Source: Geodermatophilus sp. DSM 44513 (GTDB taxonomy: Bacteria > Actinomycetota > Actinomycetes > Mycobacteriales > Geodermatophilaceae). Taken from it: a stretch of 64,000 nucleotides of DNA. How positions within the stretch are numbered: position 1 is the stretch's first letter; the number at the start of each line of letters is the position of its first letter. The notes beneath the pieces are model-generated. The model was not told the DNA's origin and ran no database searches. It worked only from the letters and a program-made list of their open reading frames with translations. Below are positions 58,501-64,000 of this stretch, one piece after another. Location of the stretch: positions 2,108,001 to 2,172,000 of the forward strand of contig NZ_CP135963.1 of the NCBI RefSeq assembly GCF_032460525.1, in the 5' to 3' direction. The translations under genes and the position numbers were made by a program.

Positions 58501-59667
58501 TCAGGTGTGCAGGGCCCGGAGCACCTCGTGGAAGGCGGCCTTGCCCTCGAAGCCGATCCCGGGGATCTCGGTGAGCCCGACGCGGCTGTCCGCCACGACC
58601 GCGTCGTCGGCGAAGCCCCCGGTGGGCTGGAACTCGCCGGGGTAGGACTCGTTGCCGCCCAGGTGCAGGGCCGCGGCGATGTGCAGGGAGAACTGGTGCC
58701 CGCCGTGCGGGATGCAGCGCCGCGAGGACCACCCGTGCTGGGCGAGCATCTCTTGGATCCGCAGGTACTCCGTCAGGCCGTAGCTCAGGGCCGGGTCGAC
58801 CTGGACGTAGTCGCGGTCGGGACGCATGCCGCCGTAGCGGATGAGGTTGCGGGCGTCCTGCAGCGAGAACAGGTTCTCGCCGGTCGCGATCGGGCCGCGG
58901 TACCGCTCGGCCAGCACCGCGTTGAGCCGGTAGTCCAGCGGGTCGCCGACCTCCTCGTACCAGAACAGACCGTAGGGCTCGATGGCCTCCCCGTAGCGGA
59001 GTGCGGTGTCGAGGTCGAACCGGCCGTTGACGTCGACGGCCAGGCGCGAGCCGTCACCGTCGAGCACCTCCAGGACGGCCTCGATCCGCTGCAGGTCCTC
59101 GGGGAGGTCCGCGCCGCCGATCTTCATCTTGACCACGCGGTACCCCTGGTCGAGGAAGCGCCGCATCTCGTCCTGCAGGTCGCCCAGGGTCTTGCCGGGC
59201 GCGTAGTAGCCGCCCGCGGCGTAGACGAAGACCTCCTCGTCGGGCTCGCCGTCGCCGTGGCGGTCGGACAGCCACCGGTACAGCGGTTGACCGGCGACCT
59301 TGGCGGCGAGGTCGAACAGCGCCATGTCCACCACGCCGACCGCGACCGAGCGCTCGCCGTGCCCGCCCGGCTTCTCGTTGGTCATCACCACGTCCCAGGC
59401 GCGGGTGGGGTCCAGCTGGCCGTCCTCGGCGAGCAGCGACTCCGGGTCCGCGTCGAGCAGCCGCGGCACGACCCTCCGCCGGATGATCTCCCCGGCGCTG
59501 TAGCGGCCGTTGGAGTTGAACCCGTACCCGACCACCGGCTCGCCGTCGCGCACGACGTCGGAGACCACCGCCACGATCGAGCTCTCCATCGCGCTGAAGT
59601 CGATCCAGGCGTTGCGGATGGACGAGCTGATCGGGACGACGCCCTCGTGCACGGAGACGATCCTCAT
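58501..59667 (-). CDS. D(-)-tartrate dehydratase-like enolase-superfamily enzyme
   Basis: A 388-residue mandelate-racemase-group enzyme with near end-to-end resemblance to bacterial D(-)-tartrate dehydratase. Shared marks are VGYGFNSNGRYSAGEIIRRR, NEKPGGHGERSVAVG and VYAAGGYYAPGK. The active-site set is K180-x-K182 (VVKMKIGG), D212/N214 (VDVNGRF), E238 or E239 (WYEEVGDP), E264 (ATGENLF) and H321 (IPHGGHQ). The reaction would be dehydration of D-tartrate to oxaloacetate via a Mg2+-stabilised enolate. Length equals the family norm. No transporter or regulator for tartrate is adjacent. Confidence 0.9.
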   Translation of the reverse strand: MRIVSVHEGVVPISSSIRNAWIDFSAMESSIVAVVSDVVRDGEPVVGYGFNSNGRYSAGEIIRRRVVPRLLDADPESLLAEDGQLDPTRAWDVVMTNEKPGGHGERSVAVGVVDMALFDLAAKVAGQPLYRWLSDRHGDGEPDEEVFVYAAGGYYAPGKTLGDLQDEMRRFLDQGYRVVKMKIGGADLPEDLQRIEAVLEVLDGDGSRLAVDVNGRFDLDTALRYGEAIEPYGLFWYEEVGDPLDYRLNAVLAERYRGPIATGENLFSLQDARNLIRYGGMRPDRDYVQVDPALSYGLTEYLRIQEMLAQHGWSSRRCIPHGGHQFSLHIAAALHLGGNESYPGEFQPTGGFADDAVVADSRVGLTEIPGIGFEGKAAFHEVLRALHT

Positions 59668-59886
59668 CGAGACTTCCCTTCCGTGGGGCGAGTGGGGGCG
59701 CGCACCTCGTGAGCACGAGACGTGAGCACACCGTAGGGACGACGACGGCGGCCCCGCGAGGACCGGCCCACGGGCAGGACCCGGCCGGGTCCGGCCTCCC
59801 GTCCCCGGACCGGCAGGGACGTCTCGATGGGAGCAGGCGAGACGCGTGCAGCGCCGCTGCGGCGCCCTCGGGCGTGGGGCTCGCCC

Positions 59887-60615
59887 TCAGCGCCGGGCCA
59901 GCGCCGCGAGTGCGGCCCCGATCCGCGACCGGGTGTCGTCGGAGGTCCAGCCCGCGAGGACGGCCGCGTCCCCACCGGTGGTCGCCTCGATCGCGGCGTT
60001 CGCGGGACGGTGGAGCTGGGCCTTGGCCAGCCGGTAGGACGCCGGCGACCGGGACGCCTGCTCCGTGGCCAGCGCGACCGCCCGGGGGAGCAGCCCGCCG
60101 GGCTCGGTGAGTTCGTCGACCATCCCGAGGGCGAGCGCCTGCTCGCGGTCCCCGGCCTGCGCGCCGAGGAGCACCCGGCCGGCACGCGGGCCCAGCGCGT
60201 GCCGGACGATCTCCAGGGCGGACGTCGGGAAGGGGACGCCGACCGCCAGCTCGGTCAGGCCCATCCGTCCGCCCGACATCAGCCGCAGGTCGCAGGCCAG
60301 GGCCAGCACGCAGCCGCCGGCGATGGCGTGCCCGTTGACCGCCGCGACCGTCGGCCGCGGGTGGTCGAACACGGCGCGGAACGTGCGGGACAGCGCCGCC
60401 AGGAGCTCCTCGGTGTACGGCCGGCCGCCGTCGAGGACCCGGCGCAGGTCCACCCCGGCGGAGAAGGACGACCCGCTGCCGGTGACGACCACGGCCCGGT
60501 CGGTCGCGGTCACGGCCTCGGTGAGGGCGTCCAGCAGCTCCACGTCGAGGGCGCCGACCCGACCGTGCTCGATGCGCAGGACGGCGACGTCCCCCCGGTT
60601 CTCGGTGGTCAGCAC
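59887..60615 (-). CDS. enoyl-CoA hydratase/isomerase family protein
   Basis: A protein of about 242 residues of the crotonase fold. The oxyanion-hole motifs are GSGSSFSAGVDLRRVLDGG and VNGHAIAGGCVLALACDLRL. The position equivalent to the first catalytic Glu lies near LTELAVGVPFP (E in MGLTELAVG), and the second acidic residue is not clear. It may catalyse hydration or isomerisation of a CoA thioester. GTG 60615 is preferred by length; GTG 60630 would add five residues. It stands alone and convergent to the DUF305 region. Confidence 0.88.
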   Translation of the reverse strand: MLTTENRGDVAVLRIEHGRVGALDVELLDALTEAVTATDRAVVVTGSGSSFSAGVDLRRVLDGGRPYTEELLAALSRTFRAVFDHPRPTVAAVNGHAIAGGCVLALACDLRLMSGGRMGLTELAVGVPFPTSALEIVRHALGPRAGRVLLGAQAGDREQALALGMVDELTEPGGLLPRAVALATEQASRSPASYRLAKAQLHRPANAAIEATTGGDAAVLAGWTSDDTRSRIGAALAALARR

Positions 60616-60865
60616 CGGGCCATCATCCACGCGCCGGGGTGCGGCGGTCGTCGGAGGAGGCCGACCGGTCAGCCAGCCATCGAGCTCCACGACCTCGCGT
60701 CGTGGCGACAGCGGGCAGTGACGACCCGCGACGAGCCTCGTGGACGACCGTGTCGCGTGCCATCGACGACATCCGTACGGGTATGCGGGCGTCGCGGCCG
60801 AGCAGCGGCCTCCCGCGTGCGGCTGCGCGATGGCCCAGCCCGCCGCAGACCCCCAGGAGTGATCT

Positions 60866-61660
60866 GTGTCCTCGTACCCCACCCGCTCGACCCCGGTGCG
60901 GCGCGCGCACCGGCTGACCGTGGCGACGGTCGGCGCCGCTGCGTGGACGGGCCTGCTGATCGGTGGCGGGGCGCTGCCGCACGCAGCGGCCGACAGCCAC
61001 GAGACCCCGGCACCGTCGTCGTCGCCTGCGTCGGGCGCGGCCGCGCCGGTGCAGGACGCCAGCCCCACCGACGTCCGGTTCGCCACGATGATGGTCCCGC
61101 ACCACCGGACGGGCATCGAGATGACCCGGATGGCGATCGAGAAGGCCGCCACCCCCGGGGTCCGGGAGGTCGCCCAGGCCGCGCAGCAGTCGCAGCAGTC
61201 GCAGCTCCCCGTCCTGGAGGCCGTCGCGGCGTCGGGGTCGGCTCCGCACCAGACGGAGGAGCCCCTGATGACCTCCACCGAGCAGGAGATGGCCGAGCTG
61301 CGCAGCCTGAGCGGCGTGGCGTTCGACGCGAAGTGGCTGGACACCTTCAGCAGTCACCACGTGTCGGCGGTCATGATGGCCGACACGGCGCTGCCCGGCG
61401 CCACCAGTGACCAGGCCCGGGCGATCGAGCAGCAGATCCACGACGGGCAGCTGGAGCAGCTGTCGACGATGAACCGGCTGCGCGAGCAGGTGGGCGGCCA
61501 GGTGACGCAGGTGCCCGTCGGGGCGGCCGAGACCGGTGGTGGCAGCACCGCCGGGGACTCCGTCGACGTGACGCTCATCGCCGCAGGCGGCGGCCTGGCC
61601 GCCATCGGTCTGGCCACCGGGGTGGTCGCGCTCCGTCGCCGCCCCGCCGCCGAGAGCTGA
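60866..61660 (+). CDS. DUF305 secreted/membrane protein
   Basis: A 264-residue protein with an N-terminal signal (residues about 18-42). The DUF305 domain (ferritin-like helical bundle) is at about 68-190, with the family motifs FATMMVPHHRTGIEMTRMAI and FSSHHVSAVMMADTAL. These histidine/methionine pairs are thought to bind metal, and the domain often occurs in copper-handling loci. A C-terminal hydrophobic segment followed by VVALRRRPAAES resembles a cell-surface anchor, but no LPxTG motif precedes it. A class F sortase gene follows after 17 nt. The GTG start follows AGGAG. Confidence 0.9.
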   Translation: MSSYPTRSTPVRRAHRLTVATVGAAAWTGLLIGGGALPHAAADSHETPAPSSSPASGAAAPVQDASPTDVRFATMMVPHHRTGIEMTRMAIEKAATPGVREVAQAAQQSQQSQLPVLEAVAASGSAPHQTEEPLMTSTEQEMAELRSLSGVAFDAKWLDTFSSHHVSAVMMADTALPGATSDQARAIEQQIHDGQLEQLSTMNRLREQVGGQVTQVPVGAAETGGGSTAGDSVDVTLIAAGGGLAAIGLATGVVALRRRPAAES

Positions 61661-61677
61661 CGGCGAGCCCTCGCCGC

Positions 61678-62358
61678 ATGCCCGGGGACGAGCAGCACGG
61701 CACGGTCCGGCCCTCGGTGGCCGGGCTGGCCGTGCTGCTCGTCCTGGCCGGTGTCGCCCTCGTCCTCTCCGGGGTCGGCGCGGGCGGTGGTGCACCTCGG
61801 CCGCCGGTCGTGGCGGCGACGGCGCCCCATGCCCCCCTCACCGCCGTCGCGCGGGGCGGGGCGGCCCCCGCGCAGCCGGTGCCCCCGCTGCCTGCCGCCG
61901 TCCCGGTGCGGCTGGAGATCCCGGCGATCGGCGTGACGTCGGACCTCCTGCAGCTCGGGCTGCACCCCGACGGCACGGTCGAGGTCCCGCCGCTGGACGC
62001 CGACGCCCCGGCAGGGTGGTACCGCCACTCGCCCACGCCGGGGGAGGTCGGCCCGGCCGTCGTCCTCGGGCACGTCGACTCCGCCGAGCACGGGCCGGGG
62101 GTCTTCTTCGGGCTCGGCACACTCGTCCCCGGGGACACCGTCGAGGTGACCCGGTCGGACGGCACCGCCGCGGTCTTCACCGTCGAGCGGGTCGAGAGCC
62201 ACCCCAAGACGAGCTTCCCGACGGCCGACGTCTACGGCGACACGGCGCACGCGGCCCTGCGGCTGGTCACCTGTGGTGGTGCCTTCGACGACCGGTCACG
62301 CAGCTACCTCGACAACGTCGTCGTCCACGCGTCCCTGACCGACACCCGCCCCGCATGA
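61678..62358 (+). CDS. class F sortase
   Basis: A 226-residue membrane-anchored cysteine transpeptidase. The N-terminal membrane segment (15-35) is followed by a Pro/Ala-rich linker and the sortase beta-barrel (about 76-224). Catalytic residues are H132 (VVLGHVDSAE), C199 (LRLVTCGGAFD) and an Arg at 206 or 208 (DRSRSYLDN). Class F enzymes are common in actinobacteria, and their surface substrates are mostly unknown. The start is ATG 61678, directly after the DUF305 gene; co-expression suggests that the DUF305 protein, with its hydrophobic C-terminus and basic tail, is a candidate client although it lacks LPxTG. Confidence 0.93.
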   Translation: MPGDEQHGTVRPSVAGLAVLLVLAGVALVLSGVGAGGGAPRPPVVAATAPHAPLTAVARGGAAPAQPVPPLPAAVPVRLEIPAIGVTSDLLQLGLHPDGTVEVPPLDADAPAGWYRHSPTPGEVGPAVVLGHVDSAEHGPGVFFGLGTLVPGDTVEVTRSDGTAAVFTVERVESHPKTSFPTADVYGDTAHAALRLVTCGGAFDDRSRSYLDNVVVHASLTDTRPA

Positions 62359-62362
62359 CCGA

Positions 62363-62396
62363 CCGTCCCCTGCGTCCTCCTGCCCTGTGGGGACGG
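62363..62396. terminator. terminator-like hairpin between convergent genes
   Basis: CCGTCCCC (62363-62370) is complementary to GGGGACGG (62389-62396) across an 18-nt loop. It lies between the ends of the sortase and MFS genes. The loop is long, so the call is moderate. Confidence 0.45.
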
Positions 62397-62407
62397 CCGG
62401 TCCCGGC

Positions 62408-63688
62408 TCATGCGGGGGTCGGCGTCGCCGCGGTCAGCCGGCCCCCTCGGTCCAGGGCACGTACTGCGGCTGCGCTGACCAGGCCCAGCAGGACCAGGAC
62501 CGCCCAGGGCAGGGCCGAGAGCTGGGCCGCTCGGGCTGCGTCGAGGACGGCACCGGTGACCAGGTTGCCGACGGTGATGCCCACCCCGACGACGGTGTTG
62601 TACAGCCCGTAGTGGGTGGCCACCCACCGACCGCCAGCGAGGGCGACGATGGTGTCCATCTCGAACGGGAAGGCGACCATGGTGCCCACCGCGAGCAGCA
62701 CCGCCGCGGCCAGCGCCGGCGCCACCGCCAGCACCGCGCGTCCGGTGGCGCCCTCCGGCACCGGCACGGCGGTCGCTGCCAGCAGCGGCACGAACGCCGT
62801 CCCCATCACCACCAGGCCGACGCGCACCGCCGCCGGCGCGGACAGCCGGCGCCGGCACCAGGCGGTCACCCGGGTCTGGCCGACGATGGTGACCAGGCCC
62901 GACGCGGCGAACAGCAGGCCCACCCCGATGGTGCTGACGCCCCCGTCCCCGCCCAGGCGGCGCACCTCGAGGGGTAGGGCCAGGTACACCTGGAAGGAGA
63001 GCACGTAGGAGCCGGTCATCGCGGCGGCGAACAGGAGGAACGCCCGGTTGCCGAGCACGACGCGCGCCTGCCCCCACAGCGACCGGTCCAGCCCCGGGGC
63101 GGCCTCACCGGTCGCGCCACGGGCCGGGAGCGCGCGCACCTGCAGCACGGTAAGCACGGCGAACACGGCGGCCGACACCAGGCAGGTGAGCCGGAAGTCC
63201 ACCCAGGTCAGCGCCAGACCCAGCAGCGGGCCGAGCAGGATGCCGGCCTGGTAGAAGACGTTGAACAGCGCGAACGCCTCCACCCGACGCTCCCCGGCGT
63301 CCTCGGCGAGGTACGCCCGGACGGCCGGGTTGAACAGCGCGCCGGCGAAGCCCGTGGCCGCCAGGGCGACGACCAGGGCCGGCAGGGACTCCACGGCCGC
63401 CAGGACGCCGAACCCGACGGTGCGCAGGGTGCAGCCCGCGACGATGAGCGGCTTGTAGCCCAGCCGGTCGGCCAGGGCCCCGCCGACCAGGAACATGCCC
63501 TGCTGGCTGAAGTTGCGCACGCCCAGGACCAGGCCCACCGCCCAGGCGGCCAGGCCGAGGGTCCCCGCCAGGTACTGGGCGAGGAACGGCATGAGCATGT
63601 AGAAGCCGAGGTTGATGGTGAACTGGTTGGCCATCAGCAGCTGGACGCTGCGGTCGAAGGAGCGGACTTGGCCCGCGAGGCCCCTCAC
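62408..63688 (-). CDS. MFS transporter
   Basis: A 426-residue major facilitator protein with 12 predicted membrane segments. The N-terminal half contains [20 protein letters not shown] and the motif-A-like loop [37 protein letters not shown] lies in the C-terminal half. GTG 63688 overlaps the stop of the PLP-enzyme gene (GTGA), so it may export or import that enzyme's product or substrate. No residue pattern identifies the substrate. An upstream extension of the frame lacks coding character. Confidence 0.88.
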   Translation of the reverse strand: MRGLAGQVRSFDRSVQLLMANQFTINLGFYMLMPFLAQYLAGTLGLAAWAVGLVLGVRNFSQQGMFLVGGALADRLGYKPLIVAGCTLRTVGFGVLAAVESLPALVVALAATGFAGALFNPAVRAYLAEDAGERRVEAFALFNVFYQAGILLGPLLGLALTWVDFRLTCLVSAAVFAVLTVLQVRALPARGATGEAAPGLDRSLWGQARVVLGNRAFLLFAAAMTGSYVLSFQVYLALPLEVRRLGGDGGVSTIGVGLLFAASGLVTIVGQTRVTAWCRRRLSAPAAVRVGLVVMGTAFVPLLAATAVPVPEGATGRAVLAVAPALAAAVLLAVGTMVAFPFEMDTIVALAGGRWVATHYGLYNTVVGVGITVGNLVTGAVLDAARAAQLSALPWAVLVLLGLVSAAAVRALDRGGRLTAATPTPA

Positions 63689-64000
63689 TCGTGCGCTCCT
63701 GCTGACGGGTCGGTCGGGTCGACCACCGTCGTGCAGCGCGTCCACGAGGTCACCTCGCGCGCGGAGGAGTGCTCGATCTGCTCCGGGTCGGTCGCGGGCG
63801 GGCGGTCGAGCAGGTCGTGCTCGGCGCAGTAGCCGTCGTCGTACACAGTCTCGAGGTACCGCTGGGGCCCGTCGCAGAAGACCGCGGCGATCCGCGTCCC
63901 CGGCGGCGAGGTGCGGGCCACCCACCCGGCGACCAGCCCCACCGCGCCCACGCTCCAGCCCCCGGACGCGTAGTGGGACCGGGCGAGGGCGCGGGCCGTC
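63685..64000 (-). CDS. PLP-dependent cysteine-synthase-like enzyme, C-terminus only
   Basis: About 104 C-terminal residues are in the window; the rest lies beyond position 64000. [20 protein letters not shown] corresponds to the Gly-rich late part of the fold-type II barrel, and [20 protein letters not shown] is a hallmark of a group of actinobacterial CysK-like proteins. The lysine that binds PLP would be in the missing part. The stop overlaps the MFS gene start. It could be a cysteine synthase or a related beta-replacement enzyme (such as those of siderophore amino-acid synthesis); this cannot be decided here. Confidence 0.8.
   Translation of the reverse strand, partial: TARALARSHYASGGWSVGAVGLVAGWVARTSPPGTRIAAVFCDGPQRYLETVYDDGYCAEHDLLDRPPATDPEQIEHSSAREVTSWTRCTTVVDPTDPSAGAHE

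Noticed and set aside
1..64000. CRISPR arrays, insertion sequences, rRNA genes and intact tRNA genes
   Set aside because: No regularly spaced repeats, transposase frames, rRNA cores or complete cloverleaf sequences were seen on either strand.

Overview
The window looks like chromosomal DNA of a very high-GC actinobacterium, most like the Geodermatophilaceae (Blastococcus, Geodermatophilus, Modestobacter). The grounds are G/C-saturated third codon positions, many GTG starts, 4-nt start/stop overlaps (GTGA, ATGA), DtxR/IdeR-type iron boxes, actinobacterial regulator types (ECF42 with DGPF, GerMN with histidine kinase, SpoIIE/HATPase partner switching) and Tat-type lipoprotein leaders. The genus call is an inference.

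Left end (1-4.3 kb, minus strand): a TPP (THI-box) riboswitch precedes a tightly overlapped operon of a sodium:solute symporter, a LuxE-like acyl-adenylating protein, a LuxC-like acyl-CoA/acyl-protein reductase and an SDR that runs off the edge. There is no luciferase. The genes together suggest thiamine-controlled uptake of a carboxylic acid and its reduction (acid to aldehyde to alcohol), possibly salvage of an oxidised thiamine or thiamine precursor. This is the most novel-looking system in the window.

4.4-7.0 kb holds remnants of housekeeping genes (bioD tail, possible carbonic anhydrase tail, lpdA tail, frameshifted purine nucleoside phosphorylase) around an intact two-domain DUF427 gene.

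7.26-20.9 kb is an iron/siderophore uptake island with two iron boxes: two FecCD-type permeases, a binding lipoprotein, an ATPase, a FhuF-like protein, a heterodimeric ABC exporter with one degenerate ATP site, a siderophore-interacting flavoprotein, and a tandem array of four binding lipoproteins plus a fifth decayed leader. No siderophore biosynthesis genes are present. An ABC-ATPase remnant and the 3' half of a tRNA-Pro(GGG) gene follow.

22-53.5 kb lies between two direct repeats (81 nt, about 85% identical) containing tRNA-Pro 3'-end sequence and a hairpin. It carries envelope and stress functions: a sulfite-oxidase-like molybdoenzyme, three metallophosphoesterases, an MscS channel, a family of three paralogous lipoproteins, a PEP-synthase-like phosphotransferase with two membrane partners, an AI-2E-type transporter, a histidine kinase operon with two GerMN lipoproteins, a SodC-like lipoprotein with altered metal ligands, HtrA, and a DGPF/ECF42 sigma pair. 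No integrase was seen.

53.8-64 kb carries a PAS/GAF/SpoIIE phosphatase facing an anti-sigma-type ATPase, a class C beta-lactamase-like hydrolase, a D-tartrate dehydratase-like enolase-superfamily enzyme, an enoyl-CoA hydratase, a DUF305 protein with a class F sortase, an MFS transporter and the C-terminus of a PLP-dependent cysteine-synthase-like enzyme.
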